A model generated the notes under the pieces. It made no database searches. It was given only the letters and a program-made list of their open reading frames with translations, and was not told the origin of the DNA. This document shows positions 8,935 to 19,805 of a stretch of 64,000 bases of DNA, piece by piece (the stretch's first letter is position 1; each line of letters opens with the position of its first letter). Source of the stretch: Tolumonas auensis DSM 9187 (GTDB lineage Bacteria; Pseudomonadota; Gammaproteobacteria; Enterobacterales; Aeromonadaceae); assembly GCF_000023065.1 (NCBI RefSeq), contig NC_012691.1, forward strand, positions 846,001-910,000, written 5' to 3'. A program made the translations under genes and the position numbers.

Positions 8935-9903
8935 TTAAAAAACGCCGAAGTTATCCATGGCGAATTTTACCCGTTCTGCCACAGACATTTTCTTGATCTC
9001 ACTCTCAGTCATCTTTTCGACTTTCCGCAGGCGGGGCAATAAGCCGGCGCCGTTAGCGATCTGGATCGAAAGTCCCGGACGGGCATTCAGTTCCAGCAAC
9101 AGTGGACCACGTTTTTTATCCAGCACGATATCAGTACCGATATAGCCCAGACCTGACATCTCGTAACAAGCGGCGGAGAGGTTCAGCAGCTTTTCCCAGT
9201 GCGGAACCTGCAGTTCATACAGATCGCGGCCGGTATCCGGATGATAACGCATCGGGGCATTGTACTGCACCGCACGGAGAGCTTTACCCGTACGCAGGCA
9301 GATACCGACACCGACGGCGCCCTGGTGCAGGTTCGCTTTACCGTCTGATGATGCCGTCGAGAGACGCATCATGGCCATCACCGGAAAACCTTTGAAGATG
9401 ATCACGCGGGTATCCGGAACGCCTTCATAGGAGTAACCGTCAAACACGTCATCAAACTGGATCAGATCTTCCACCAGTACGAAGTCGGGTTTACCGCCCA
9501 GCGAGAACAGCCCGGCCAGAATGTTCGTGATATGACGTTCCAGATCGTTTGCGGTGCAGCCACTGCCATTCGGTTTGTAATACAGGCCATCTGCATGGCG
9601 CATGATGACCAGGATCCCTTTACCACCGGAACCCCGTGCCGGTTTGATACAAAATCCCGGCCAATCCTTAACCATCTCGGCAATCTTGGTCACTTCATGC
9701 TGATGTTGTATGGTGCCGATCAGTTTCGGCACCGTAACACCCGCATCAACCGCAATGCGTTTGGTTTTCAGCTTGTTATCGACTAACGGATATAGCGAGC
9801 GCGGATTATAGCGCCCGATATAACTTACGTTTCGCTGATTCATGCCCATGATGCCGAGCTGAGCCAGCTTAAAGGGTGAGGTGTACTTCTCTAAAAGCCA
9901 CAT
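8935..9903 (-). CDS. RimK-like ATP-grasp ligase (alpha-L-glutamate ligase homologue)
   Basis: 322 residues. An ATP-grasp fold is indicated by FCIKPARGSGGKGILVI (K87 and glycine-rich loop 91-97), by LVEDLIQFDDVFDGYSYE and by the Mg-binding ELNARPG near the C-terminus. The family forms peptide or amide bonds using ATP and a carboxylate; it is annotated elsewhere as alpha-L-glutamate ligase-like, and its substrate is unknown. It is the last gene of a three-gene minus-strand operon with a 7TM/inactive transglutaminase protein (4-nt gap) and a retropepsin-like protease. No signal peptide is seen, so it should act in the cytosol, perhaps at the membrane beside its partner. Confidence 0.85.
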   Translation of the reverse strand: MWLLEKYTSPFKLAQLGIMGMNQRNVSYIGRYNPRSLYPLVDNKLKTKRIAVDAGVTVPKLIGTIQHQHEVTKIAEMVKDWPGFCIKPARGSGGKGILVIMRHADGLYYKPNGSGCTANDLERHITNILAGLFSLGGKPDFVLVEDLIQFDDVFDGYSYEGVPDTRVIIFKGFPVMAMMRLSTASSDGKANLHQGAVGVGICLRTGKALRAVQYNAPMRYHPDTGRDLYELQVPHWEKLLNLSAACYEMSGLGYIGTDIVLDKKRGPLLLELNARPGLSIQIANGAGLLPRLRKVEKMTESEIKKMSVAERVKFAMDNFGVF

Positions 9904-9907
9904 GGCA

Positions 9908-11419
9908 TTACTTCTTATGCAGTTCGTCAGCTAACGGTTTGAACCGTTTCAGCTCAGACAGACGATAGCCGGTGTAGTTACCCATCACCAACACGGTTGC
10001 CATAATGATCAGCTGCAACCCGAGGAAATTGAAGGTCAGATGCTGAACCATACCACTGCTCATCGCCAGATAAGCGATTACGGCTACCAGCAGTGAGCCA
10101 CCACCTTGCTTGACGACTTCTTTCGGACCTTCTTCTTCCCACAGGATCGACATACGTTCGATAGTCCAGGAGAGAATAATCATCGGGAAGAAGGTGATCC
10201 GCATACCCTGCGTGATACCCAGTTTATAGGTCAGCACTGACAAACCGCCGATGATGCAGATAACGGTAATGATGATGGCTGATATACGGGCGACCAGCAG
10301 CAGGTTGAGTTTCGACAGCCATGAACGGATGACCAGACCGACCCCGACAATACTGAGGAATCCAACCAGACCAGTGAGTAATTGAGTCTGCAGGAACGCA
10401 ACCGCGATCAATACCGGCATAAAGGTACCAGAGGTTTTCAGACCGCAGATGACACGCAGGAACACCACAACCATCACCCCAATCGGGATCAGCAGGATGC
10501 CTTTGAACAGTGATTGCTCTTCTACCGGCAGCATATCTACCGAGAAGTTCAGCATATCTGTATGTTCAAATTTTGCCTGCAGCGCTTTGTTGACAGGTAC
10601 CAGCTTCTTGATAACCGAGAACGTTACCTGAGAGTTACTGGCACCAGCCACATCCAGCAGCGGAGTGGTGTTGTATTCCCACAGCAGCAGATTTTCCGGA
10701 CGACCCTGCACCCCGGTATTCGGATCGAACAGATCGTATTTGTCGCCGTTAAAGACCTGAACATAATCAATTACCCGCTGACGACGACGCCCGTCTTCCA
10801 GGTTCAGAGCGCGTACCACACGGGCCGGAATGTCAGCCTGATTCAGAATTTCCACCAGCAGATAAGCCGGTTTTTTATATTTGGCCAGCAGCGCCGCATT
10901 CTGTTCCTGATTCTTGAATTCTTTAAGAATTTCGCGAGTCAGCGTAAATGCATCGGCGGAACGGGTTTTTGCTGAAGCTAGGATCTGATTAATCGCGGAA
11001 GCAATCGGCTCTTTTTCCAGCGATTTATCAATAGTCGGTATGGTGACCGGCAATGCCTTGGCATACGGGTCGCTCAGCATATCGGTACGATAGTAAAGCT
11101 CCTGATGACCGGTCGCACTGCTGATCGACCATTCGGCACGGGTTACTCCGTCTTTGGTAATGAAAGAAAGACCATATCCCGGGCTGGCGGCATTTTCGTC
11201 AACATGCGTGAAGCCTTCCTGGGTATCAGGCAATGCCAGCGATGCCATGACCGGACCGCCATTCGCATCAAATTCGACTTTTGCTTCGGCAGACCAGACG
11301 TTGCGATATTCTCCCGGCCACATAGGAACATCAAACGCAACATGACGGTACACAACTAGTGCGATGCCCAGGATATAGAGCAACGCAACTACGATATAAA
11401 ACGGGCGGCGTGAGACCAT
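9908..11419 (-). CDS. Inactive-transglutaminase domain plus 7TM membrane protein
   Basis: 503 residues: one N-terminal membrane segment (about 7-25), a periplasmic domain (about 30-290), then seven hydrophobic segments (about 305-480) and a short basic tail. The periplasmic domain has the transglutaminase-like fold region AYLLVEILNQADIPARVVRA and YVQVFNGDKYDLFDPNTG, but the catalytic Cys and His positions are not Cys and His, so it is probably a binding domain. This matches the UUP1/7TM family known to neighbour ATP-grasp ligases and retropepsin-like proteases. It probably links a periplasmic peptide signal to a membrane or cytosolic event; this role is inferred. Confidence 0.85.
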   Translation of the reverse strand: MVSRRPFYIVVALLYILGIALVVYRHVAFDVPMWPGEYRNVWSAEAKVEFDANGGPVMASLALPDTQEGFTHVDENAASPGYGLSFITKDGVTRAEWSISSATGHQELYYRTDMLSDPYAKALPVTIPTIDKSLEKEPIASAINQILASAKTRSADAFTLTREILKEFKNQEQNAALLAKYKKPAYLLVEILNQADIPARVVRALNLEDGRRRQRVIDYVQVFNGDKYDLFDPNTGVQGRPENLLLWEYNTTPLLDVAGASNSQVTFSVIKKLVPVNKALQAKFEHTDMLNFSVDMLPVEEQSLFKGILLIPIGVMVVVFLRVICGLKTSGTFMPVLIAVAFLQTQLLTGLVGFLSIVGVGLVIRSWLSKLNLLLVARISAIIITVICIIGGLSVLTYKLGITQGMRITFFPMIILSWTIERMSILWEEEGPKEVVKQGGGSLLVAVIAYLAMSSGMVQHLTFNFLGLQLIIMATVLVMGNYTGYRLSELKRFKPLADELHKK

Positions 11420-11427
11420 GATAATGA

Positions 11428-12453
11428 CTACTTATCCTTGTTATTATCTGAAGTTGCCTCGGCCGCGGAACCTGTCTTAACAGGCTCTACATCTGCCGGG
11501 GTGGCGGTTTTTACTTCTTGTTTGACTGGTTTTGCCAAATCAGCAGTGGGTTGTACTGCTGGCTTGGTTTCATCTTTAACTGGTACTTTCTTTATGGTTT
11601 TGGATTCCTGAGCAGGTGCAGAGGTTTCTTTTTTGCCATTTTTACCGTTAGTAACCGTTTTGCTGGTTTTTTGTTGTTCCGATGCCTGAACCGCACCTTC
11701 TACTTTTGACTTACCCTGTACATTTTCACGGGCTACGTCTACCACGGCCACATCTTTAATGAATTCACGACCTAACAGTACCGGAAAATCCATATTGGAA
11801 CGATCGGTCAAGCTGAAATCGGCTTTTTCGATGACGCTTCCCAGACGGATAGTCATGCGGACAATCGGACGGTCTTCCATCCCGTTGGCCTGACGGATAC
11901 GGATATATTTAACGAAAGGTGCTTCAACATGCACTTCCTGTCCGCCATCAACCGGCATTACGAATTTAACCCAGCGGCGACCTTCACGTTCAAATACGGT
12001 GACGTCCTGTGCGCTGATAGAGGAGGTGGTAGCACCGGTATCCACACGGCTCATAAAGTTGCCGTTGGCTTCTTCAACGTAAATCCATTCCGTTTCACCG
12101 AGGATCATTTTGCCATCAGGTGTGGTTTTGCCCGGTTCTGCCGGAATACATAAATTAGAGGCGTCTTTTTTCGATGATTTTTTGAAAACCGGAGGCTGTG
12201 CCGGAGGGGTTACCTGTTTACCAAGCTGCTGTTGCAGATTTTTAATGTCGTTCAGTTGTTTAGCACTGTGCCCTTGCTGATCAAGCAGGATGCTCAAACG
12301 GGTATTCAGCTGGTTATTCGTTTCAGCTTGTTGTTTTAATAGTTGTTGTACGGCAGCTTCACAACTGGCGCTGCTAGCTTCATCAGCTAACACATATCCA
12401 GAAAACAGACTCATGGTGAGCAGGGCTAAACCCGGTAACGCTTTTGTAATCAT
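11428..12453 (-). CDS. Periplasmic retropepsin-like protease (RimB/Zn_protease family)
   Basis: 341 residues. A signal peptide covers about residues 1-23 (cut near VLA-DE), then a Gln-rich predicted coiled coil (about 35-80). The protease-like domain (about 115-245) carries the aspartyl signature RVDTGATTSS with DTG at 138-140 and the flap-end motif LLGRE at 226-230. A Lys/Glu/Pro/Thr-rich tail of about 95 residues follows and is probably disordered. The family is called ATP-dependent zinc protease in databases, but DTGA argues for a retroviral-type aspartyl fold. It is first in the operon with the 7TM and ATP-grasp genes, 8 nt before the 7TM gene. No strong ribosome site precedes the ATG. 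Confidence 0.85.
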   Translation of the reverse strand: MITKALPGLALLTMSLFSGYVLADEASSASCEAAVQQLLKQQAETNNQLNTRLSILLDQQGHSAKQLNDIKNLQQQLGKQVTPPAQPPVFKKSSKKDASNLCIPAEPGKTTPDGKMILGETEWIYVEEANGNFMSRVDTGATTSSISAQDVTVFEREGRRWVKFVMPVDGGQEVHVEAPFVKYIRIRQANGMEDRPIVRMTIRLGSVIEKADFSLTDRSNMDFPVLLGREFIKDVAVVDVARENVQGKSKVEGAVQASEQQKTSKTVTNGKNGKKETSAPAQESKTIKKVPVKDETKPAVQPTADLAKPVKQEVKTATPADVEPVKTGSAAEATSDNNKDK

Positions 12454-12517
12454 GGTATAGGTTCGATCTGGTTAACAAAAATTTGCTGTAAGTTTATATC
12501 AGATAACGATCAGGGGA

Positions 12518-14280
<1,763 letters not shown>

Positions 14281-14350
14281 TTAGCAGATATCGCGCCGGA
14301 AGGTCAGTGTTATCCCATGACGTTATCTAAGGTTATCGTTAAGATAGGTT

Positions 14351-15556
14351 ATGACGTCTTTAAAGACAGGGTTACGCGTGGAACAGAATAAAACGCATTT
14401 CGATATCACGGTGGTTGGTGGTGGCATGGTCGGCGCGGCTGCCGCCTGTTTACTGGCACAGCAAGGCTGGCGGATAGCAGTGGTTGAGCAGGCGGAGCCG
14501 GAAAGCTATGCCCCGGATCAGGCGATGGATTTGCGGGTATCGGCGATCAGTCCGGCATCGGTGAGAGTATTGCAGCAGGCAGAGGTCTGGGAGGCGGTCA
14601 CCACGATGCGTCTGCGCGCGTATACGGAACTGGCTACCTGGGAAGTGCCCGGACTGGAAACCCACTTCAGAGCAGAAGAAGCGGGTGTCTCCGAACTGGG
14701 GTTTATTGTTGAGAACCGGCTGATCCAGCTGGCGTTGTGGCAGAAATTGCAGTCGTTACCGAATGTGCAGCTGTTTTGTCCGGCACAAGTCACGGCGTTG
14801 TCACAAAGTGAGACGAATGCCGCTATCACACTGAGTGATGGCCGGATTATTACGGCATCCTGGCTGCTGGCGGCAGACGGAGCTAATTCCAAACTTCGCA
14901 CTCTGGCAAAAATCGGCATCAACCGCTGGGACTATCGTCAGGATTGTTTGCTGATCAATGTCGATTTAGACGATGAGGCTCCGGCTATTACCTGGCAACA
15001 GTTTTATCCGGATGGTCCCCGGGCCTTTTTGCCGTTAGCTGGTAACAAAGCGTCACTGGTGTGGTATGACAAACCGGCGCGGATAGCCCAGTTGGCGGCG
15101 ATGCCACCGGCGTTGCTGGATAAGGAAGTTAAGCGCCATTTTCCGGAGCAGCTACCGGCTTGCAAGGTCACGCACAGCGGCAGTTTTCCGCTGACGCGCC
15201 GGCATGCACAGCAGTATTATCAGGGACGGGTGATCTTGCTGGGCGATGCGGCACATACGATTCATCCTCTGGCCGGACAGGGGGTGAACTTAGGCTTTAA
15301 GGATGTCGCCTGTCTGGTCAATCTGTGGCAGACAGCACAGCAAAAACAGCAATCGTTCAGCGTTGAACATCTGAAGCAGTATGAGCGTGCGCGCCTGTGT
15401 GATAACACCCTCATGCAGTCAGCGATGGATCTGTTTTATGCCGGTTTCAGCCTGCAGCACACGCCAGTTAAAGTACTGCGCAATATCGCGCTGCTGGCCG
15501 CTGAAAATGCCGGCTGGCTGAAACAAAAAGCGCTGCGGTATGCGTTAGGACTTTAA
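14351..15556 (+). CDS. ubiF: 2-octaprenyl-3-methyl-6-methoxy-1,4-benzoquinol hydroxylase
   Basis: FAD monooxygenase of ubiquinone synthesis. The 401-residue frame has the dinucleotide motif VVGGGMVGAAAACLL near the N-terminus, the second motif LLAADGANSKLR, and the C-terminal FAD motif GDAAHTIHPLAGQGVNLG. The ending MDLFYAGFS followed by KALRYALGL closely resembles E. coli UbiF. The start could be ATG 14351 or GTG 14378, nine codons on, which has AGGG at good spacing. The 3' end overlaps the convergent LysR gene by 12 bp. UbiH and VisC paralogues are possible but fit less well. Confidence 0.9.
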   Translation: MTSLKTGLRVEQNKTHFDITVVGGGMVGAAAACLLAQQGWRIAVVEQAEPESYAPDQAMDLRVSAISPASVRVLQQAEVWEAVTTMRLRAYTELATWEVPGLETHFRAEEAGVSELGFIVENRLIQLALWQKLQSLPNVQLFCPAQVTALSQSETNAAITLSDGRIITASWLLAADGANSKLRTLAKIGINRWDYRQDCLLINVDLDDEAPAITWQQFYPDGPRAFLPLAGNKASLVWYDKPARIAQLAAMPPALLDKEVKRHFPEQLPACKVTHSGSFPLTRRHAQQYYQGRVILLGDAAHTIHPLAGQGVNLGFKDVACLVNLWQTAQQKQQSFSVEHLKQYERARLCDNTLMQSAMDLFYAGFSLQHTPVKVLRNIALLAAENAGWLKQKALRYALGL

Positions 15557-16435
15557 TTCCGCGGCTACCTGCTGTTCCACTTCCAGAAACACTTTCAGAC
15601 TGCGCGAGATGTGTTTCTGTTTGTGCCGGATCAGATAGAGCGGCCGCATCATTCTGTCCATGCCTTTCAGTTGCAGTGTGGCCAGACGACCACTGTCCAG
15701 CTGTTCGGAAATGACGACGCTGGATAAGCAGCTGACCGTCAGACTATGGCTGACTGCGTGTTTGATTGCTTCGGAGTTACCCAGTTCCATGACCAGATTT
15801 AACTGGTGCAGTTGTGGCAGCAAGAGCTGTTCCACGACTTCGCGTGTACCGGAGCCGCTTTCACGTAAAATCCACTGACATGCAGCCAGTTCTTCTGCGC
15901 TGACCGTTTTTCCGGCCAGTGGATGATGGGCGGCACAAAACAACAGCATTTCATCCTGTCGCCAGAGCTGACTCTCCAGATCCATCCGGTGGCAGGGGCC
16001 TTCGATAAAACCAATGTCTACGTTAAAATTTGCCACGGCCTCTGCAATATCGGCACTGTTGGCCACGCGTAGTTCCAACTGTATGCCGGGAAACTTTTCG
16101 CGATAACGTGCGATTACGGCGGGTAGCAGATAGTTGCCGATCGTCGTACTGGCACCGATCCGCAGTATGCTCCGTCCGTCAGAAAACAGGTTTTCCAGTT
16201 CCTGCGCCTGTTCCAGCAGTGCCTGTGCACGGGGAAACAGTAATCGGGCATTCTCATTAACTATCAGTCGCTTACCGGCACGTTCAAACAACTGCACACC
16301 TAACTGATTTTCAAGATCGGCCAGAGCGCTGCTGACGGCTGACTGCGATAACGCGAGTTTTTCTGCGCCCCGGGTGGTGGATTGCGTGTCGATAACGGCC
16401 AGAAAGACCTCTAATTGTCGTAAGGTAATATTCAT
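15545..16435 (-). CDS. yeiE: LysR-family regulator, YeiE-like
   Basis: 296 residues from the ATG at 16435 (MNITLRQLEVF); the longer frame adds 20 residues without a ribosome site. The N-terminal winged helix-turn-helix includes TTRGAEKLALSQSAVSSALADLE, and the effector domain has RIGASTTIGNYLLPAVIARY, NVDIGFIEGPCH and MELGNSEAIKHAVSH, as in E. coli YeiE. YeiE homologues have been linked to sulfite and iron-related control elsewhere; the targets here are unknown. It is divergent from gstA, a common arrangement for LysR regulators and a target gene, though no such control is shown. Confidence 0.85.
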   Translation of the reverse strand: MNITLRQLEVFLAVIDTQSTTRGAEKLALSQSAVSSALADLENQLGVQLFERAGKRLIVNENARLLFPRAQALLEQAQELENLFSDGRSILRIGASTTIGNYLLPAVIARYREKFPGIQLELRVANSADIAEAVANFNVDIGFIEGPCHRMDLESQLWRQDEMLLFCAAHHPLAGKTVSAEELAACQWILRESGSGTREVVEQLLLPQLHQLNLVMELGNSEAIKHAVSHSLTVSCLSSVVISEQLDSGRLATLQLKGMDRMMRPLYLIRHKQKHISRSLKVFLEVEQQVAAELKS

Positions 16436-16555
16436 ACTGTTATCATTTTTTTGGATTAATTGACTAAATATAATCATTTTTACTAATAGATGCATCCTCG
16501 TTATGACAGATCCGTATTTAGATAATCAAAGTCGGTACCGTGATTCGTGCAGTGA

Positions 16556-16584
16556 TTGACGCCGGAAGCTAACCATTTCATTAT
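16556..16584 (+). promoter_or_regulatory. Candidate sigma-70 promoter of gstA
   Basis: TTGACG (16556-16561), 17-bp spacer, CATTAT (16579-16584), about 35 nt before the gstA ATG after the start site. Read by eye only. Confidence 0.4.
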
Positions 16585-16625
16585 CGGCAGTGTTGGGGTA
16601 ATTTGCCTTCCATTAAGGAGATTCA

Positions 16626-17228
16626 ATGAAATTGTATTACGCTCCTGGTGCCTGTTCTCAGGCTTCCCATATTGCATTACGCGAAGCCGGTCTGGATTTT
16701 CAGTTAGAGAGAGTCGATTTACGCAAGAAGGTCACCGCTTCCGGCGAAGATTATCGTCAGATCAATCCACAGGGGTATGTGCCGGCCTTACAACTCGATA
16801 ATGGTGACGTGCTCACGGAAGGGCCGGCGATCATGCAGTTTATTGCTGATCACGCACCGGCCGCAGGATTGTTACCGACTGAAGGCATCGCCCGCTACCG
16901 GGGTATCGGCTGGCTGAATTTTATCGCTACCGAGCTGCATAAAACCTGTTCACCATTGTTTTCTCCGGCCATCACGGAAGAACAGCGCAAACCGATCATT
17001 GAACGTCTCTCTGCCCGTCTGGATACAGTGGAGCATACCCTGTCGACAGGTCGCTATCTGCTGGGAACCGAGTTCAGTGTGGCTGATATTTATCTGTTTG
17101 TTGTCACCGGCTGGTTTGGTCATATGAATATTCCGCTTAAAAAGTGGCCGCATCTCGAACGTTTCCGCGAGGTCGTTGCTACACGCCCTGCCGTACATGC
17201 AGCTCTGGAAGCTGAAGGTTTGCTCTGA
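16626..17228 (+). CDS. gstA: Glutathione S-transferase
   Basis: Beta-class glutathione transferase, 200 residues (E. coli GstA 201). The thioredoxin-like N-terminal domain starts MKLYYAPGACSQASHIALRE with Cys10, the residue that bonds glutathione in this class, and has NPQGYVPALQLDNGDVLTEG for glutathione binding. The helical C-terminal domain includes ATELHKTCSPLF with the class histidine and LGTEFSVADIYLFVV. A good AAGGAG site lies upstream of the ATG. It is transcribed alone and ends at a strong terminator. Confidence 0.95.
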   Translation: MKLYYAPGACSQASHIALREAGLDFQLERVDLRKKVTASGEDYRQINPQGYVPALQLDNGDVLTEGPAIMQFIADHAPAAGLLPTEGIARYRGIGWLNFIATELHKTCSPLFSPAITEEQRKPIIERLSARLDTVEHTLSTGRYLLGTEFSVADIYLFVVTGWFGHMNIPLKKWPHLERFREVVATRPAVHAALEAEGLL

Positions 17229-17252
17229 TTCATCAGGTATATTCCGTTCAAT

Positions 17253-17281
17253 GAAAGCCCGGCTCCGGGCTTTCTCTTTTT
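17253..17281 (+). terminator. Terminator after gstA
   Basis: Perfect 9-bp stem GAAAGCCCG (17253-17261) / CGGGCTTTC (17266-17274), 4-nt loop, then TCTTTTT. Confidence 0.9.
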
Positions 17282-17347
17282 CTTTCGCTTTTCATTTCTG
17301 CTCCGCCTTTGGCACAATGCTGCCACTCACTGTAACGGAGAATCATT

Positions 17348-19789
17348 TTGTCCCAGCTGCCAATCCATGAGCTGTTACCGCAGATAGCGCAGGCCTGTCA
17401 GACCTCTGGCCAGCTGATCCTGCAGGCGTCGCCGGGAGCGGGGAAATCTACGGTTGTTCCGCTGTTTTTACTGCAACAGCTGTCTGGTTCCGGCCGTATC
17501 ATTATGCTGGAACCGCGTCGGCTGGCAGCCCGGAATATCGCGCTTTATCTGGCGCAGCAACTCGGTGAGCCGGTCGGACAGCAGGTGGGCTACCGGGTGC
17601 GCGGCGAGCAAAAAACCAGCAAAGCCACACGACTGGAGATCGTCACCGAAGGTATTCTGACGCGGATGCTGCAGCACGATCCGGAGCTCTCCGGCATTGA
17701 TTTGCTGATCTTTGATGAATTCCATGAGCGCAGTCTGCAGGCAGATACGGCACTGGCGTTTGCGCTGGAAAGTCAGGCGGCATTACGTCCGGATCTGACA
17801 ATTCTGGTGATGTCAGCCACGCTAGAAGGGTTACCGCTGCAGCAACTGTTGCCGGAAGCGGCGTTGCTCAGTTGTCCCGGACGCGCGTATCCCATCTCCT
17901 ATCATTACCGGCCGGTGAATCGTCAGCAACCGCTGGTGCCACAATGGGGTTCGGTGGTGCTGGATGCCGTGCAAAATGAAAACGGCAGTCTGTTAGTGTT
18001 TCTGCCCGGTGCGGGCGAGATTGATCGTCTTGCAGAATGGTTGCAATCACGTTTGCCGGCTGAAATTGCCGTATTACCGCTGTATGGCCGCTTACCTTTT
18101 GCTGAGCAGCAACGCGCTATTTTGCCCTGCACGGCAGGCAAACGGAAAATTGTACTGACGACCAATGTGGCGGAAACCTCGCTGACGATTGAAGGTATTC
18201 ATGTCGTCATTGATTCTGGTCTGGAGCGGCGCAGCAGCTTTGATCTGAAAAGTGGCGTCACCCGGCTGGAGACCCGCCAGATTGCCAAAGCATCGGCTAC
18301 ACAGCGCGCCGGACGTGCCGGGCGTCTGGGGCCGGGGGTCTGTTACCGGCTCTGGAACGAAGAACAGCAGGATCGGCTGGATGAACAATCACCGGCGGAA
18401 ATTCTGCGCAGTGATCTCGCCTCCCTGTTACTGGAGGCTGCTCTGTGGGGCAGTGCTCCGGAAGATCTGTTGTTGCTGGATAAACCACCGGCTCCGGCGC
18501 TGGCTGCCGGACGTCAGTTACTGCAATGGCTGGACGTATTCGATGAACAAAACCATCTGACAGCCAAAGGCCGTCAGTTAGCGTTACTGCCTTGTGAACC
18601 CCGTATGGGCCATTTGTTGTCCGGTGCGCAAGTGCTGGAGCAGCAAGGTCATCAGGGCTTGCTTGCCGCTGCTTGCTATCTGGTGGCGCTGCAGGAGGAA
18701 CGGGTGCTGGGCAATGATCCCGTCTCTGTTCAGTTACAGCGGCTGAGTCATAGCTTGCGTCCGGCCGCACAACGCTGGTGGCAGCGCATGCAGGGGAATG
18801 GCGCATTGCCTGCCTGTCCGGTAGCGGAAACCGATATCCTGACTGCCATGGCCTGGCCGGATCGGATTGCCAGAAAAAGTGGCGAGCTCCGTTATCAGCT
18901 GGCCAACGGACAACGTGCGGATCTGGTACCGGATCATCCTTGTCAGGGCAAAGAGTGGCTGGTGGCGGTGTCATTGCAGCAAACAGATCAGGGGTTACGT
19001 ATTTTTACAGCGGAACCGCTGGATATCACCACATTAGAAAAAACCGAGCCACAGCTGTTCCGTGAAGAGACATATCTGGGGTGGGATAGCAAAGAAGAAC
19101 GTGTCCGGGCTGAAAAACAGTTTCGTCTCGGTGCCATTGTATTAAAGCGTCAGCCGTTGACCGATCTCAGTGCTGAACAGAAAGCCCAATGTTTGCTGGA
19201 AGGTATCCGAGTGCATGGCTTGTCCTGTTTACCGTGGAATACCGACAGTGAGCAATGGTTACAACGCTGGCGCTGTGCGGCAGAATGGCTGCCGGAACTG
19301 GCGTTGCCTGCGGCAGATGATGTCACTTTGCTGGCAGGACTGGAGCAATGGCTGCTCCCGCATCTGGATGGTTTATCACGGCTGGAGGAGTTAAAGCGTC
19401 TGTCCTTGCTGACTATTTTGCGTGGCTGCCTGAGCTGGCCGCAACAGCAGAAACTGGATGAACTATTACCGGTCTATTTCACCGCGCCAACTGGCAGCCG
19501 GATCGCGCTGCGCTATGAAGCCGGCCGTTCGCCGGTATTAGCGGTGCGTATTCAGGAGATGTTCGGGCAGAGTGAAACGCCGAAAGTGGCTAACGGTAAA
19601 GTGGCTTTGCAGATAGAGTTGCTGTCACCGGCAAAACGACCATTACAGATCACACAGGATCTGGTAGCGTTCTGGCAGGGTGCCTACAGCGAAGTGAAAA
19701 AAGAGGGCAAAGGGCGTTATCCGAAGCATTACTGGCCTGATGATCCACTGCAGGCTATGCCAACCAAAACTGTTAAACGACTAATGTAA
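17348..19789 (+). CDS. hrpB: ATP-dependent helicase HrpB
   Basis: DExH-box helicase of 813 residues. The start is a TTG at 17348 after GGAG with 7-nt spacing; protein begins MSQLPIHELLPQ, matching the family N-terminus. Walker A is ASPGAGKST (27-35), Walker B is DEFH (123-126) in LLIFDEFHERSLQADTAL, motif III is MSAT, and the domain-2 motifs are TNVAETSLTI and QRAGRAGR. The C-terminal HrpB-specific region ends with the family-typical KGRYPKHYWPDDPLQAMPT. It is adjacent to mrcB (17-nt gap), as in E. coli. Its substrate is not established; an RNA role is assumed. Confidence 0.95.
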   Translation: MSQLPIHELLPQIAQACQTSGQLILQASPGAGKSTVVPLFLLQQLSGSGRIIMLEPRRLAARNIALYLAQQLGEPVGQQVGYRVRGEQKTSKATRLEIVTEGILTRMLQHDPELSGIDLLIFDEFHERSLQADTALAFALESQAALRPDLTILVMSATLEGLPLQQLLPEAALLSCPGRAYPISYHYRPVNRQQPLVPQWGSVVLDAVQNENGSLLVFLPGAGEIDRLAEWLQSRLPAEIAVLPLYGRLPFAEQQRAILPCTAGKRKIVLTTNVAETSLTIEGIHVVIDSGLERRSSFDLKSGVTRLETRQIAKASATQRAGRAGRLGPGVCYRLWNEEQQDRLDEQSPAEILRSDLASLLLEAALWGSAPEDLLLLDKPPAPALAAGRQLLQWLDVFDEQNHLTAKGRQLALLPCEPRMGHLLSGAQVLEQQGHQGLLAAACYLVALQEERVLGNDPVSVQLQRLSHSLRPAAQRWWQRMQGNGALPACPVAETDILTAMAWPDRIARKSGELRYQLANGQRADLVPDHPCQGKEWLVAVSLQQTDQGLRIFTAEPLDITTLEKTEPQLFREETYLGWDSKEERVRAEKQFRLGAIVLKRQPLTDLSAEQKAQCLLEGIRVHGLSCLPWNTDSEQWLQRWRCAAEWLPELALPAADDVTLLAGLEQWLLPHLDGLSRLEELKRLSLLTILRGCLSWPQQQKLDELLPVYFTAPTGSRIALRYEAGRSPVLAVRIQEMFGQSETPKVANGKVALQIELLSPAKRPLQITQDLVAFWQGAYSEVKKEGKGRYPKHYWPDDPLQAMPTKTVKRLM

Positions 19790-19805
19790 CAGGAATAAAT
19801 TTCAC

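Noticed and set aside
18297..18974. 225-codon minus-strand ORF opposite hrpB
   Set aside because: Pro/Arg/Ala-rich sequence typical of a complementary frame in a GC-rich gene; hrpB is complete on the other strand.
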